Origin: Neotabrizicola shimadae
GTDB taxonomy: Bacteria > Pseudomonadota > Alphaproteobacteria > Rhodobacterales > Rhodobacteraceae
NCBI RefSeq assembly: GCF_019623905.1
Contig: NZ_CP069370.1
Span: 1,116,001 to 1,180,000, forward strand
Reading direction: 5' to 3'
DNA: 64,000 nucleotides
Shown: positions 1 through 10,015 of the stretch, piece by piece
How the letters are laid out: each line of letters starts with the position of its first letter
Position numbering within the stretch: position 1 is the stretch's first letter
Notes under the pieces: model-generated
What the model was told of the DNA's origin: nothing
Seen by the model: only the letters and a program-made list of their open reading frames with translations
Databases searched by the model: none
Made by a program: the position numbers and the translations under genes

Positions 1-1518
1 GGGCAGCAGGTGCTGCTTGGCGATCTCGCGCTTTTCGTCCTCGGTGTAGCCAGCCAGCGGGATGATCTCCATCCGGTCCATCAGCGGGCCCGGCATGTTG
101 TAGGAGTTCGCCGTGGTGATGAACATCACGTTGGACAGGTCGTATTCTACCTCAAGGTAGTGGTCGACGAAGGTGTTGTTCTGTTCGGGGTCCAGCACCT
201 CGAGCAGGGCAGAAGCCGGATCGCCGCGGAAGTCCTGTCCCATCTTGTCGATCTCATCCAGGAGGATGAGCGGGTTGGTGGTCTTGGCCTTCTTCAGCGA
301 CTGGATGATCTTGCCGGGCATCGAGCCGATATAGGTGCGCCGGTGGCCCCGGATCTCGGATTCGTCGCGCACACCGCCCAGCGAGATGCGGATGAACTCG
401 CGCCCCGTGGCCTTGGCGATGGACTTCCCGAGCGAGGTCTTGCCGACGCCGGGCGGGCCGACGAGGCAGAGGATCGGGCCCTTCAGCTTGGCCGAACGGT
501 TCTGCACGGCAAGGTATTCGACGATGCGTTCCTTGACCTTGTCCAGCCCGTAGTGATCGGCGTCCAGAACCTCCTGCGCCTTGAGCAGGTCCTTCTTGAC
601 GCGGGCCTTCTTGCCCCAGGGCACGCCCAGAAGCCAGTCGAGGTAGTTGCGCACCACCGTGGCCTCGGCCGACATCGGCGACATCGACTTCAGCTTCTTG
701 ATCTCGGCCGCGACCTTTTCCCGCGCTTCTTTCGACAGCTCGGTGTTCTTGGCGCGCTCTTCCAGTTCGGCGATTTCGGACTGCGAGTCGTCGCCGTCGC
801 CCAGCTCGCGCTGGATCGCCTTCATCTGTTCGTTCAGATAGTATTCGCGCTGCGTCTTCTCCATCTGGGTCTTGACGCGGCTCTTGATCTTCTTCTCGAC
901 CTGCAGGACGGACATTTCGCCCTGCATGTGGCCGTAAACCCTTTCCAGACGTTCGGCGACGGTCAGGGTTTCCAGGATTTCCTGCTTCTGGCCGACTTCG
1001 ATGCCCAGGTGGCCGGCGACAAGATCGGCCAGCCGCGCGGGTTCGCGCGTTTCCGAAACGGCGGCCAGCGCCTCTTCGGGGATGTTCTTCTTGATCTTGG
1101 CGTAGCGCTCGAACTCTTCGGCGACGGCACGCACCAGCGCCTCGACCGTGGACTGGTCGCCCATGGTCTCGTCCAGTTTTTGCGCGCGGGCCTCGAAGAA
1201 GGTGTCGTTCGGCAGAAACTCGGTGATCTTCACGCGCGCCTTGCCCTCGACCAGCACCTTCACGGTGCCGTCCGGCAGCTTGAGAAGCTGCAGCACGTTG
1301 GCCAGGACGCCAACGCGGTAAATGCCGTCGGCCTTGGGATCGTCCTGCGTGGGGTCGATCTGGCTGGACAGCAGGATCTGCTTGTCATCGCCCATCACGT
1401 CTTCCAGCGCGCGGACCGACTTCTCGCGGCCCACGAACAGGGGAACGATCATGTGGGGGAACACCACGATGTCGCGCAGCGGCAACACCGGGAAGCTGGG
1501 GGTAACGGGTTCGCTCAT
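1..1518 (-). CDS. lon: Lon ATP-dependent protease (3' end outside window)
   Basis: Cytosolic AAA+ serine protease that degrades misfolded and selected regulatory proteins. The first 506 codons are present and run off the left edge, so the Ser-Lys protease domain is not visible. Seen: an N-terminal substrate-binding LON domain ([20 protein letters not shown]), a charged helical linker around residues 180-280, Walker [10 protein letters not shown] near residue 353 and Walker [10 protein letters not shown] near 415. Lon proteins are usually about 800 residues, so roughly 300 codons are missing by truncation at the window edge, not by mutation. The ATG at 1518 follows TAGGAA at a suitable distance. 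A heat-shock-like promoter lies upstream. Confidence 0.97.
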   Translation of the reverse strand, partial: MSEPVTPSFPVLPLRDIVVFPHMIVPLFVGREKSVRALEDVMGDDKQILLSSQIDPTQDDPKADGIYRVGVLANVLQLLKLPDGTVKVLVEGKARVKITEFLPNDTFFEARAQKLDETMGDQSTVEALVRAVAEEFERYAKIKKNIPEEALAAVSETREPARLADLVAGHLGIEVGQKQEILETLTVAERLERVYGHMQGEMSVLQVEKKIKSRVKTQMEKTQREYYLNEQMKAIQRELGDGDDSQSEIAELEERAKNTELSKEAREKVAAEIKKLKSMSPMSAEATVVRNYLDWLLGVPWGKKARVKKDLLKAQEVLDADHYGLDKVKERIVEYLAVQNRSAKLKGPILCLVGPPGVGKTSLGKSIAKATGREFIRISLGGVRDESEIRGHRRTYIGSMPGKIIQSLKKAKTTNPLILLDEIDKMGQDFRGDPASALLEVLDPEQNNTFVDHYLEVEYDLSNVMFITTANSYNMPGPLMDRMEIIPLAGYTEDEKREIAKQHLLP

Positions 1519-2040
1519 TCGCGTTTCCTAAGTGGCGGAAGGTCGTGCCCCGACCATCGGCAGCATCCCGGCCTTCCCCGCTGGCCTCCATATCTGGGGG
1601 TGGGCGAACGGGGTGTCAACCACAGGAGCCGATCACATTCTGCGCGCGCCGCGTGGTGGGGGCAAGGTGCCTTTGTGACGGTGGCGTGACGGATGCGCGG
1701 GTCTTGATCCTGTCCTGCGCCCGGTCCCGCGTCCCGTGCTGCGCCCTGCCCGGCCTGGCCCCGCCCTGCCGTTGCAGGGGCGCGGCCCGCTGGGAACGAG
1801 GGGGCCGCGTCACACGCAGGGGTTGAAGATCGGGTGGCGGGCGCTATTGATCCTGCCGGCAGGGTCAGCAGAGTTGAGTGAGGCGCGGACAATCGACCCG
1901 CAAAGCAGCAATACAATTCTTGTTTGCGCGCCAATATTCAGGCAGCGCGCCAGCCTAAGGAGATCAAATACTTGATGACCATAAAGCTGCCAGAATCCGA
2001 CAAGAGTATTTGGCGTGACTATTAAGGGGTGAGAATCAAG
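1519..2040. other. Intergenic region between lon and the Mrr-like gene
   Basis: About 520 bases between divergent genes with no convincing reading frame; the short open frames here lack ribosome sites and protein-like composition. It holds the lon promoter candidate and a perfect 12-bp palindrome CCTGCCGGCAGG at 1852-1863. From about 1890 onward the sequence becomes markedly AT-richer, as expected for the promoter of the rightward gene. No tRNA or other known RNA was recognised. Confidence 0.6.
1590..1620 (-). promoter_or_regulatory. Putative RpoH (heat-shock sigma) promoter of lon
   Basis: Read leftward, GTTGACA (1620-1614) is followed after 13 bases by CCCCCAGATAT (1600-1590). This resembles the sigma-32 pattern CTTGAA-N11-15-CCCCATNT, with mismatches in both boxes. 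It lies 72-102 bases ahead of the lon start, and lon is a classical heat-shock gene. Assignment is inference from pattern and context. Confidence 0.45.
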
Positions 2041-3012
2041 ATGCCCAGTCGACAAAGAAAATATGCAATCGAACAGTTTCCATTCATCGCGTTCTCTGGA
2101 ATAGTCTGCCTCTGGCTGTATGCGGGTTGGCAGCATCAGACCCTGCTGGTCGTGGTGGCGACGGTTGCCGGGTGTGTCGTGGTGTGCAACTTCGTGATCG
2201 GCCGCATTCAGGAGGTCCGCCGCCGCAAGGTCGAGCAGGAGGTGGCGACAGGCCAGATCCGGTCAAGCCTGCCACGAGTGTTTGCGGCCATTGTTCGACC
2301 TCATCGCGAATGCCTGGCGCGCAAGCGCCGCATCCTAGTGAAGCGCGAGGCGAACGGAACCCTGGTTCTGACCCGCTGGCTGGGAGAGCTGTCGCACTTC
2401 TACAAGACGACCGTGCTGCCCGAACTTCATGCGCATTTCCTGACGGTGGGTCATCCGGATCTGGTGGTTCGTCTGGCCGACGAGGCCGCGTTCCTCGACT
2501 GGTTCCTGACCTCGGATCCGCTGCACTGGAGGGCCGAGGATTTCGCATCGGGCCAACCAGAGCCGGACATGGGGCCGATCGAGTTTGAAGCCTGGTGCCG
2601 GCGTGCGCTGTCCCGGTCGGACTGGAATGCGCGGATCGCCCCGGCCGGGGCGGCGCAGGCGGCAACGATCCTGGCCGAACGCGATGGCGTGACGATGGCG
2701 GTGCAGTGCCGGCTCAGCGCGCAACCCGTGGGCACCAAGGCCGTGCAGGAGGTGCTGACGGCGCGCCGGCTCTATCAGCGTCAAATCGCCGTTGTCGTCA
2801 GCAACGAAGGCTTCATGCCGCTGGCGCGCAGCATGGCCCAGGCCGAAGGCGTCTGTCTGTTGCACCACAGCGAACTGGATGGAATCGCGCCAGAGGAACT
2901 GGTCGGCGCGGCGACGCCGCGGCGTCCTGCGGCCTTCGAGGTGCAGGTCGAAGAGGATGCGCTGGACGCATCCACGCGGGGAAAGGCCGTGCGCGTCTTC
3001 GGTCGCCGCTAA
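2041..3012 (+). CDS. Membrane-anchored Mrr-like restriction-endonuclease-fold protein
   Basis: 323 residues. Two adjacent hydrophobic segments (about residues 14-32 and 36-55) suggest N-terminal membrane anchoring. The C-terminal third (about 180-290) resembles the Mrr/restriction-endonuclease-like domain: FEAWCRR, then [10 protein letters not shown], then [15 protein letters not shown], and a strand-helix end typical of the fold. In the family the core motif is D-x(n)-QxK; here QCR replaces QCK, so catalysis may be weakened. No methyltransferase or specificity subunit lies nearby, so this is not a complete restriction system. I chose ATG 2041 with AAGGGGTGA upstream; GTG 2029 is in frame. 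The stop overlaps the convergent tgt stop by 4 bases. Confidence 0.75.
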   Translation: MPSRQRKYAIEQFPFIAFSGIVCLWLYAGWQHQTLLVVVATVAGCVVVCNFVIGRIQEVRRRKVEQEVATGQIRSSLPRVFAAIVRPHRECLARKRRILVKREANGTLVLTRWLGELSHFYKTTVLPELHAHFLTVGHPDLVVRLADEAAFLDWFLTSDPLHWRAEDFASGQPEPDMGPIEFEAWCRRALSRSDWNARIAPAGAAQAATILAERDGVTMAVQCRLSAQPVGTKAVQEVLTARRLYQRQIAVVVSNEGFMPLARSMAQAEGVCLLHHSELDGIAPEELVGAATPRRPAAFEVQVEEDALDASTRGKAVRVFGRR

Positions 3013-4139
3013 AGCGGTTCGATGTCGCCTTCGGCGCGCATCGCGTGGAACTCGGCGACAAAGGCCGACAGCCGCCCCGCCGCGATGGCACCGCGCAGGC
3101 CGGCCATCAGCTCCTGATAGTAATGCAGGTTGTGCCAGGTCATCAGCATGGACGAAATGATCTCGCCCGCCTTGAAGACATGGTGCAGGTAGGCGCGGGA
3201 ATAGCTGCGGCAGGCCGGACAGGTGCAGCCTTCGTCCAGCGGGCGGGGGTCGTCCTGGTGGCGGGCGTTCTTGATGTTCACCTGTCCGCGCCGCGTCCAG
3301 GCCTGGCCGGTGCGGCCCGACCGGGAGGGCAGCACGCAATCCATCATGTCGATGCCGCGTTCGACCGCGCCCACGATGTCATCTGGCTTGCCCACGCCCA
3401 TCAGATAGCGCGGCTTGTCGGCGGGCAGCATGTCGGGCGAATAGTCCAGCACGCCGAACATCGCCTCCTGACCCTCGCCCACGGCAAGGCCGCCCACGGC
3501 ATAGCCGTCGAAACCGATGCGTTGCAGCGCCTCCGCGCTTTCGGCGCGCAGTTCAGGCGTCACGCCGCCCTGCTGGATGCCGAACAGTGCATGGCCCGGC
3601 CGGTCGCCGAAGGCCGCCTTCGACCGTTCCGCCCACCGCATCGACAGGCGCATGGACTTCGCCACGGTCGCCTCGTCGGCGGGCAGGGCCGGGCATTCGT
3701 CGAAGCACATCACGATGTCGGAGCCCAGAAGCCGCTGGATCTCCATGCTGCGTTCGGGCGTCAGCATGTGCTTCGACCCGTCGACGTGAGAGGAAAAGCG
3801 CACACCTTCCTCGGTCAGCTTGCGCAGGCCCGCCAGGCTCATCACCTGGAAGCCGCCGGAATCGGTCAGGATCGGGCGGTCCCAGTTCATGAACCGGTGC
3901 AGGCCCCCCAAGCGCGCGATGCGTTCCGCCGTGGGGCGCAGCATCAGGTGATAGGTGTTGCCCAGAAGGATGTCGGCCCCCGTGGCGCGGACCGAGTCGG
4001 GGAGCATGGCCTTCACCGTGGCGGCAGTGCCCACCGGCATGAAGGCGGGCGTGCGGATTTCTCCGCGCGGGGTGGTGATGGTGCCGGTGCGGGCACGGCC
4101 ATCGGTGGCGGCGAGCGTGAAGCGGAAGGGCGTGGTCAT
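3009..4139 (-). CDS. tgt: tRNA-guanine(34) transglycosylase (queuine tRNA-ribosyltransferase)
   Basis: Exchanges guanine for the queuine precursor preQ1 at the wobble position of tRNAs for Asp, Asn, His and Tyr. 376 residues, normal for bacterial Tgt. Visible: substrate pocket [20 protein letters not shown], the nucleophile region [12 protein letters not shown], and a C-terminal zinc site CTCPAC followed about 25 residues later by the histidine of MTWHNLHYY. All key residues appear intact. The gene is followed (upstream on the map) by the convergent Mrr-like gene, with stops overlapping by 4 bases; a GNAT acetyltransferase lies 40 bases upstream on the same strand, so the two may be co-transcribed. 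Confidence 0.97.
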   Translation of the reverse strand: MTTPFRFTLAATDGRARTGTITTPRGEIRTPAFMPVGTAATVKAMLPDSVRATGADILLGNTYHLMLRPTAERIARLGGLHRFMNWDRPILTDSGGFQVMSLAGLRKLTEEGVRFSSHVDGSKHMLTPERSMEIQRLLGSDIVMCFDECPALPADEATVAKSMRLSMRWAERSKAAFGDRPGHALFGIQQGGVTPELRAESAEALQRIGFDGYAVGGLAVGEGQEAMFGVLDYSPDMLPADKPRYLMGVGKPDDIVGAVERGIDMMDCVLPSRSGRTGQAWTRRGQVNIKNARHQDDPRPLDEGCTCPACRSYSRAYLHHVFKAGEIISSMLMTWHNLHYYQELMAGLRGAIAAGRLSAFVAEFHAMRAEGDIEPL

Positions 4140-4179
4140 GGGGCGTTCCTACAGCCGCAGGCCGCACCGCGCCAGCGGG

Positions 4180-4623
4180 TCAGAGCCGGATGTCATAGGT
4201 CACCCATTTCGTGCGCTCGGCCAGGCGGTCGTACAGGCCGCGTGCGCGGTAGTTGTCCTCTGCGGTGATCCAGCGGATCACGCTCCATCCCCTTGAGCGG
4301 CCCTCGTCCGCCACCGCGCGCAACAGCGCTTCGGCGGCGCCAGAGCCGCGCGCGGCAGGATCGACGAACAGATCGTCCAGATAGCCGCCGATGGTCGCCG
4401 ACAGCGGGCGGGCGAAGGCGCGAAAATGCGCAAGGCCGACAAGGCGCCCGTCCAGTTCGGCGATACGGCCGGCAAAGCCATGTTCGCCCGCCATGATCCA
4501 GGACCAGACGCGGTCGCGCATCTCCTCGGTCTGGGCGATCTTGTAGAACGCGGCATAACCCGCATACAGCGCACCCCAGGCGGCGCGGTCCTCGGGGCGG
4601 GGCGGGCGGATGGTCGGCGTCAT
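4180..4623 (-). CDS. GNAT-family N-acetyltransferase
   Basis: 147 residues, a single GNAT fold. It transfers acetyl from acetyl-CoA to an amine; the substrate cannot be read from sequence. The acetyl-CoA loop is seen as LFVDPAARGSGAAEALL (motif A, residues about 90-106), followed by WITAEDNYRARGLYDRL (motif B). Located directly upstream of tgt on the same strand with 40 bases between them, which suggests a shared transcript but not a shared function. Confidence 0.85.
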   Translation of the reverse strand: MTPTIRPPRPEDRAAWGALYAGYAAFYKIAQTEEMRDRVWSWIMAGEHGFAGRIAELDGRLVGLAHFRAFARPLSATIGGYLDDLFVDPAARGSGAAEALLRAVADEGRSRGWSVIRWITAEDNYRARGLYDRLAERTKWVTYDIRL

Positions 4624-4858
4624 GGGTCTCTCCGGTGGCTGACGCGCCCTTTTAGCGCGGGCAGGGGGGCGGCGAACAGGCTGCCTGCAAATCAGGCGTC
4701 ATGCGCCTGTCACCACGGCAAGCTAGGGAAGGGCAGCAAACTCAATCTTCGGGGGCTTGCGGGCAGGGAAACGCCAGATATAGTTTCCCCAGACGCAAGG
4801 GCGGGCTCGCCCGTCCTGATCCCCGCGGGGAATACAGGCGGACGAGGCGATTTTGACG

Positions 4859-5443
4859 ATGGACGGCGATTTTCGAACCCAGTTCGTGCGCGATCCGGCG
4901 GCGCTGAAACACTATCCGGCGCTGGTGCTGAACGCGGACTACCGGCCCCTCAGCTACTATCCCCTGTCGCTCTGGCCCTGGCAGGAGGCGATCAAGGCCG
5001 CCGTGCTGGACCGGGTGCAGATCGTGGCGGAATATGACCATGTGGTCCGCAGTCAAAGGGCCGAGTTCAGGATACCCTCCGTGGTGGTCCTGAAGGAATT
5101 CGTCAAACCCCAGAAGCGCGTGGCCTTCACGCGCTTCAATCTTTTTCTGCGGGACGAATTCTGCTGCCAGTACTGCGGGTCGCGCGGCGACCTGACCTTC
5201 GACCATGTGGTGCCCCGGTCCAAGGGGGGCGTGACCAGCTGGGAGAACGTGGTGGCCGCCTGTTCGCCCTGCAACCTGAAGAAGGGCAACCGCACGCTGC
5301 GCCAGGCCGGCATGTCGCTGCACCGCGCGCCCCGCGCGCCCCTGGCCGAAGAGATGCAGATGCACGGTCGCAAGTTCCCGCCCAACCACCTGCACGAAAG
5401 CTGGATGGACTTCCTTTATTGGGATGCCGAGCTGGAGGCGTGA
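4859..5443 (+). CDS. HNH endonuclease
   Basis: 194 residues from ATG 4859 (TTG 4853, with GAGG five bases upstream, is an in-frame alternative). The HNH domain spans about residues 95-155: a first zinc pair in CCQYC, the catalytic DHVVPRSKGG with HVVP, the asparagine of WENVVAAC, and a second pair CSPC. All metal and catalytic positions are present, so it should be a functional metal-dependent nuclease. The long N-terminal region (LNADYRPLSYYPLSLWPWQEA) is typical of stand-alone bacterial HNH proteins, which are widespread in this group and have no established role. It is not inserted in a gene or intron, so homing is not supported. Confidence 0.88.
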   Translation: MDGDFRTQFVRDPAALKHYPALVLNADYRPLSYYPLSLWPWQEAIKAAVLDRVQIVAEYDHVVRSQRAEFRIPSVVVLKEFVKPQKRVAFTRFNLFLRDEFCCQYCGSRGDLTFDHVVPRSKGGVTSWENVVAACSPCNLKKGNRTLRQAGMSLHRAPRAPLAEEMQMHGRKFPPNHLHESWMDFLYWDAELEA

Positions 5444-5568
5444 CACCGCGCTTGCCTTCCCCCGTGCCTTGCGTAGGCTTCGTTGCATCAGGCGCACATC
5501 CCCAAAGCGCTTTGGGGCCGGTGCGGCGGAAGCTGGACTTGTGGCCGGGCAAGCGATAGAACGGCGTC

Positions 5569-5580
5569 GTTAGCGCTAAC
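5569..5580. promoter_or_regulatory. LacI-family-type operator upstream of zwf
   Basis: GTTAGCGCTAAC is a perfect 12-bp palindrome with a central CG, the form typical of operators for LacI-family sugar regulators. It lies 34 bases before the zwf start, where a repressor could block transcription of zwf-pgl-pgi. A second dyad, GTCCCC-CT-GGGGAC, follows at 5582-5595. No LacI-family gene is present in the window, so the regulator is unknown. Confidence 0.6.
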
Positions 5581-5614
5581 AGTCCCCCTGGGGACGCCCA
5601 ATGCTGGGGGAATC

Positions 5615-7069
5615 ATGGTTTCGCGCGTCATTCCGGTCGATGCCTTCGACCTCGTGATCTTCGGCGGCACGGGCGATCTGGCCAAACGCAAGATCCTGCC
5701 GGGCCTTTACCGCCGCTTCTGGGCCGGCCAGATGCCTGCCGAAAGCCGGATCATCGGCGCGGCGCGGGCCGACCTCGACGACGCGGGCTTCCGCAAGCTG
5801 GTGGCCGACGCCATCGACGAATTCGTAAGCCAGGACAAGCGCGACGAGGCGATGATCGCGCAGTTCCTGGAACGCATCTCCTATGTCTCGATCGACGCCA
5901 CCGGCACCGGGGGCTGGGACCAGCTGAAGGCCATGATGCGCTCCGGCGTGGTGCGCGCCTTCTACTTCTCGGTCGCGCCCGCATTGTTCGGCGCCATCGC
6001 CGAACGCCTGTCATCGAACGGCATCGCCGATTCCGAAAGCCGCATCGTGGTGGAAAAGCCCTTCGGCCGCGACCTGGCAAGCGCCCAGGCCCTGAACGCG
6101 ACGCTGGCCGCGCATTTCGCCGAACGCCAGATCTACCGGATCGACCACTATCTTGGCAAAGAGACGGTGCAGAACCTGATGGCGGTGCGCTTCGCCAACA
6201 TCCTGTTCGAGCCGATCTGGAAGGCGCAGTACATCGACCACGTCCAGATCACTGTGGCCGAGACGGTGGGCGTGGAAGGCCGCGGCGCCTATTATGACAA
6301 GTCTGGCGCCATGCGGGACATGGTGCAGAACCACATGATGCAGCTTCTGTGCCTGATCGCGATGGAGCCGCCCTATCACTTCGACCCCAACGCCGTGCGA
6401 GACGAGAAGCTGAAGGTCATCCGCGCGCTGGACCCGGTGGCGCCGCAAGACATCGTGCGCGGCCAGTATCTCGCCGGGGGCGGGCAGGGCGGCTATATCG
6501 AGCATTCGGAAAACCCCGCCAGCCGCACCGAAAGCTACATCGCGATGAAGGTGCATATCTCCAACTGGCGGTGGGCCGGCACGCCCTTCTACCTGCGCAC
6601 CGGCAAGAGGATGCGCGCCCGCGCCAGCGAGATTGCCATCGTCTTCAAGGAACCGCCCCATTCCATCTTCGACCATGCCTCGGGCTGGCGCGAGAACCAG
6701 CTGGTCATCCGGCTGCAGCCGAACGAGGGCATGAACCTCATGGTCATGATCAAGGAACCCGGTCCGGGCGGGATGCGCCTGGTGCAGGTGCCGCTGGACA
6801 TGTCCTTCGCCGATGCCCTTGGCGAAGAGGGAGCCGACATTCCCGACGCCTATGAACGGCTCATCATGGATGTGATCCGCGGCAACCAGACGCTCTTCAT
6901 GCGTGGCGACGAGGTCGAGGCCGCCTGGGCCTGGGCCGACCCGATCATCGAGGGCTGGGAAGGCCGGGGAGAAAAGCCGCAGGGCTATGATCCTGGCTCG
7001 TCCGGCCCCGACGATGCGCTGATGCTGATGCACCGCGACGGAAGGCGCTGGCGGGAGATCCGCGAATGA
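5615..7069 (+). CDS. zwf: Glucose-6-phosphate 1-dehydrogenase
   Basis: Oxidises glucose-6-phosphate to 6-phosphogluconolactone with NADP+, feeding the Entner-Doudoroff and pentose-phosphate routes. 484 residues from ATG 5615, the usual family size; the open frame continues upstream to 5483 but the extension does not look like protein and GGGGGA precedes 5615. Seen: coenzyme loop FGGTGDLAKRK (about residues 14-24), the signature RIDHYLGKETVQN with the conserved catalytic histidine pair region, and YYDKSGAMRDMVQNHMMQLL. First gene of an operon: its stop overlaps the pgl start by 4 bases. Confidence 0.97.
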   Translation: MVSRVIPVDAFDLVIFGGTGDLAKRKILPGLYRRFWAGQMPAESRIIGAARADLDDAGFRKLVADAIDEFVSQDKRDEAMIAQFLERISYVSIDATGTGGWDQLKAMMRSGVVRAFYFSVAPALFGAIAERLSSNGIADSESRIVVEKPFGRDLASAQALNATLAAHFAERQIYRIDHYLGKETVQNLMAVRFANILFEPIWKAQYIDHVQITVAETVGVEGRGAYYDKSGAMRDMVQNHMMQLLCLIAMEPPYHFDPNAVRDEKLKVIRALDPVAPQDIVRGQYLAGGGQGGYIEHSENPASRTESYIAMKVHISNWRWAGTPFYLRTGKRMRARASEIAIVFKEPPHSIFDHASGWRENQLVIRLQPNEGMNLMVMIKEPGPGGMRLVQVPLDMSFADALGEEGADIPDAYERLIMDVIRGNQTLFMRGDEVEAAWAWADPIIEGWEGRGEKPQGYDPGSSGPDDALMLMHRDGRRWREIRE

Positions 7070-7737
7070 CCTTCCGCGACTATCCCGACCGCGACCTGAT
7101 GTTCCTCTCGGTGGCCAATACCATCGCGGGGCAGTTGGCCGATTTCCTGCGCCGCGAGGGCAAGGCAACCCTGTCCGTGCCGGGCGGCACGACGCCGGGG
7201 CCGATCTTCGACATCCTCGCCGCGGTCGAACTGGATTGGGCCAATGTCGCGGTGATGCTGAACGACGAACGCTGGGTTCCCGAAGACAGCCCCCGGTCCA
7301 ACACCGCGCTGTTGCGCCACCGTCTTTTGACCGGCAAGGCGGCGATGGCGCAGCTTGTCCCGCTCTATGCTCCCGCACCGCAGCCAGAGGACCGGCTGGC
7401 CGAACTCGCTGAAGGCATCGCGCCGCATTTGCCGATTTCCGTGCTTCTGCTGGGGATGGGCGCCGACATGCACACCGCCTCGCTCTTTCCCGGCGCCGAC
7501 CGGCTGGAAGAGGCGCTTGCGCCAGACGCGCCCGTGCTCATGGCGCTGCGGGCCGAAGCCGCGGGCGAGCCGCGCATCACGCTGACCGCGCCCGCGCTGA
7601 AGGGCGCGATGCACACGCATATCCTGATCACCGGCGCCGAAAAGCGCGCCGCACTGGATCGCGCCGCCGGTCTGCCGCCGGTGCAGGCCCCGGTGCGCGC
7701 GGTTCTGGACAACGCAACCGTTCACTGGGCGGAGTAG
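7066..7737 (+). CDS. pgl: 6-phosphogluconolactonase
   Basis: Hydrolyses the lactone made by Zwf to 6-phosphogluconate. 223 residues, of the NagB/DevB type. Seen: [15 protein letters not shown] (phosphate-binding loop, about residues 41-55), [15 protein letters not shown] (about 69-83) and [17 protein letters not shown]. The start overlaps the end of zwf (ATGA), implying translational coupling, and pgi follows 4 bases after the stop. Confidence 0.96.
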   Translation: MTFRDYPDRDLMFLSVANTIAGQLADFLRREGKATLSVPGGTTPGPIFDILAAVELDWANVAVMLNDERWVPEDSPRSNTALLRHRLLTGKAAMAQLVPLYAPAPQPEDRLAELAEGIAPHLPISVLLLGMGADMHTASLFPGADRLEEALAPDAPVLMALRAEAAGEPRITLTAPALKGAMHTHILITGAEKRAALDRAAGLPPVQAPVRAVLDNATVHWAE

Positions 7738-7741
7738 AGCC

Positions 7742-9349
7742 ATGGGACATCACTGGGACGCGCTGAAGACGCATCACGACGGGGTGGCGCAGCGCCACAT
7801 CCTGGATCTCTTCGCCGCCGAACCTGACAGGGCGCACCGCTTTTCGGCCCGCGCCGGGGCGATGCTGTTCGACTATTCCAAGACCAACATCGACGCCGAG
7901 GGCCGCGCGCTGCTGATCGCGCTTGCCGAGGGCGCGGGCGTGGCCGCCAAGCGCGACGCGATGTTCGCGGGCGAAAAGATCAACGACACCGAGGGCCGTG
8001 CCGTCCTGCACACCGCCTTGCGCGCGCCCGAGGGCGTGAAGGTCATGGTCGATGGCAAGGATGTCATGCCTGGCGTGCATGAGACCCTCGCGCGCATGGC
8101 CGCATTCGCCGAAGATGTGCGCTCGGCCCGCATCCGGGGGCAGGGCGGGGCGATCACCGATGTCGTCAACATCGGCATCGGCGGGTCAGACCTTGGCCCC
8201 GCCATGGCCTCCATCGCGCTGTCGCCCTATGCCGACGGGCCGCGCGTGCATTTCATCTCGAACGTCGATGGCGCCCATGCCGCAGACATTCTGCGTGGGC
8301 TGAACCCTGAAACCACGCTGGTGATCGTTGCCTCCAAGACCTTCACCACCATCGAGACGATGACCAACGCCGACACCGCAAAGCGGTGGATGGCGTCAAA
8401 GGTCGCCAATCCTGCCGCGCAATTCGCCGCCGTCTCCACCGCGCTGGACAAGACCACCGCCTATGGCATCGACCCGGCCCGCGTCTTCGGCTTCGAGGAT
8501 TGGGTGGGCGGGCGCTACTCCATGTGGGGCCCGATCGGCCTCAGCCTGATGATCGCCATCGGGCCGGAGTCGTTCGGCGATTTCCTGGCCGGCGGCCGCG
8601 ACATGGACGAACGCTTCCTGCACGAACCGTTCGAGGAAAACATGCCCGTCATGCTGGCCCTGGTCGGCATCTGGCACAACCAGATTTGCGGCCATGCCAC
8701 CCGCGCCGTGCTGCCTTACGACCAGCGGCTGTCGCGCCTGCCCGCCTATCTTCAGCAACTGGAGATGGAGAGCAATGGCAAGCGCGTCGCCATCGACGGC
8801 GCGGACCTGGTGCGCAACTCCGGCCCCGTGGTCTGGGGCGAGCCCGGCACCAATGGCCAGCACGCCTTCTACCAACTGATCCACCAGGGCACACGGGTTG
8901 TTCCTTGCGAGTTTCTGGTGGCGAAAGAAGGCCATGAACCGGACCTCGCGCACCAGCACCTGCTTCTGGTCTCGAACTGCCTGGCACAATCCGAGGCGCT
9001 GCTGCGAGGTCGCTCGCTGGACGAGGCCCGCGCCATCATGGCGAAGAAGGGACTGACCGGCGCCGAGCTGGACCGTCAGGCCCGCCACCGTGTCTTCCCC
9101 GGCAACCGCCCCACCACGACGCTCGCCTATCCGAAGCTCACGCCCTTCACCCTTGGCCAGATCATCGCGCTCTACGAACACCGCGTCTTCGTCGAAGGCG
9201 TGATCCTTGGCATCAACAGCTTCGACCAGTGGGGGGTGGAACTCGGCAAGGAGCTGGCGCTGGCCTTGCAGCCGGTGCTGGAAGGCAAGGCAGGAACCGA
9301 AGGCAAGGACGGCTCCACCGCCGCGCTGGTCGACTATCTGAAGCCCTGA
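7742..9349 (+). CDS. pgi: Glucose-6-phosphate isomerase
   Basis: Interconverts glucose-6-phosphate and fructose-6-phosphate. 535 residues. Seen: [17 protein letters not shown], the sugar-phosphate loop [34 protein letters not shown], the catalytic glutamate and histidine region [19 protein letters not shown], and the C-terminal [10 protein letters not shown]. All expected PGI signatures are intact. Last gene of the zwf-pgl-pgi operon. Together the three enzymes convert hexose phosphates to 6-phosphogluconate and allow fructose-6-phosphate recycling into the oxidative route; edd and eda are not in the window. Confidence 0.97.
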   Translation: MGHHWDALKTHHDGVAQRHILDLFAAEPDRAHRFSARAGAMLFDYSKTNIDAEGRALLIALAEGAGVAAKRDAMFAGEKINDTEGRAVLHTALRAPEGVKVMVDGKDVMPGVHETLARMAAFAEDVRSARIRGQGGAITDVVNIGIGGSDLGPAMASIALSPYADGPRVHFISNVDGAHAADILRGLNPETTLVIVASKTFTTIETMTNADTAKRWMASKVANPAAQFAAVSTALDKTTAYGIDPARVFGFEDWVGGRYSMWGPIGLSLMIAIGPESFGDFLAGGRDMDERFLHEPFEENMPVMLALVGIWHNQICGHATRAVLPYDQRLSRLPAYLQQLEMESNGKRVAIDGADLVRNSGPVVWGEPGTNGQHAFYQLIHQGTRVVPCEFLVAKEGHEPDLAHQHLLLVSNCLAQSEALLRGRSLDEARAIMAKKGLTGAELDRQARHRVFPGNRPTTTLAYPKLTPFTLGQIIALYEHRVFVEGVILGINSFDQWGVELGKELALALQPVLEGKAGTEGKDGSTAALVDYLKP

Positions 9350-9374
9350 GGCCGGGGCCGGCTCCGGCCGGCCT
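9349..9374. terminator. GC-rich stem between convergent pgi and VIT-like genes
   Basis: AGGCCGG (9349-9355) pairs with CCGGCCT (9368-9374) with further pairing inside. It lies at the junction of two converging genes and could end transcription from both sides. There is no U-tract, so an intrinsic terminator is only a possibility. Confidence 0.35.
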
Positions 9375-10014
9375 AACCGCCCAGGGCGATGGTCGTCGCC
9401 ACCAGCACCGATCCCACCAGCGGCACCGTCACCCGCATCCGCCAGCCGCCGCCCATCTCGCGGTCCAGCATCCAGCCGATCACGAAGAGGCTGGCCACCG
9501 CGACTGCATTCGACCAGCGCATCGCCCGGTGCAGCTCGTCGAACAGCAGGAAGGGCAGCACCGGCGGGAAGGTCGCCACCACCACCAGCGCAAAGACCGC
9601 CAGCGCAATGCGCAGGTCACCCATCGCCACACGCGCCATCGGCGGCGGCGGGATCGACCGCATCCGCGCCACCATCCGGTCAAGCTCCTCCTCGGTCAGC
9701 TGGCCCGCCGCGGCATCGGGCACCTGCGCGCGCAGCAGCTCGCGCGCCTCTTCCGGCGCGGCCTGCCGGATGCGGATGCCAAGCGCGCGGTCGCGGTTGC
9801 GCTCGGTGATGCCGGTCAGCACGTTCATCACCCCGTCCACGATGCCCCAGGCAAGGTTGCAGCCAAGCGCCGCCGCCAGCACCGACCGCACCGACGCGCC
9901 CCCCGCCACCGCCACCGACATCGTGCCGGTGAAGGTCAGCGCCATCAGCAGGCCGAACATGATCTCGCTCAGCCGGCTGATCGGGTCCAGGATCGGGGTC
10001 CGCCGCCCCTCCAC
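9373..10014 (-). CDS. VIT1/CCC1-like membrane protein
   Basis: 213 residues from GTG 10014. About five hydrophobic segments: two near the N-terminus (about 18-60) and three after residue 130, split by a charged middle stretch (about 70-125). The N-terminal motif LDPISRLSEIMFGLLMALTFTG and GCNLAWGIVDGVMNVL resemble VIT/CCC1-type iron-manganese transporters, but the region is too short and divergent to assign a substrate. The start lies 1 base after the stop of the upstream FAD oxidoreductase, so the two form an operon. Confidence 0.6.
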   Translation of the reverse strand: MEGRRTPILDPISRLSEIMFGLLMALTFTGTMSVAVAGGASVRSVLAAALGCNLAWGIVDGVMNVLTGITERNRDRALGIRIRQAAPEEARELLRAQVPDAAAGQLTEEELDRMVARMRSIPPPPMARVAMGDLRIALAVFALVVVATFPPVLPFLLFDELHRAMRWSNAVAVASLFVIGWMLDREMGGGWRMRVTVPLVGSVLVATTIALGG

Positions 10015-10015
10015 C

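Noticed and set aside
1852-1863. Palindrome CCTGCCGGCAGG in the lon-Mrr gap
   Set aside because: Perfect but self-explained by GC-rich composition, with no match to a known operator or second copy.
2041-5443. Mrr-like protein and HNH nuclease as parts of one restriction or defence island
   Set aside because: They are separated by tgt and an acetyltransferase on the other strand, with no methyltransferase, specificity subunit, integrase or composition change. Kept as separate single genes.
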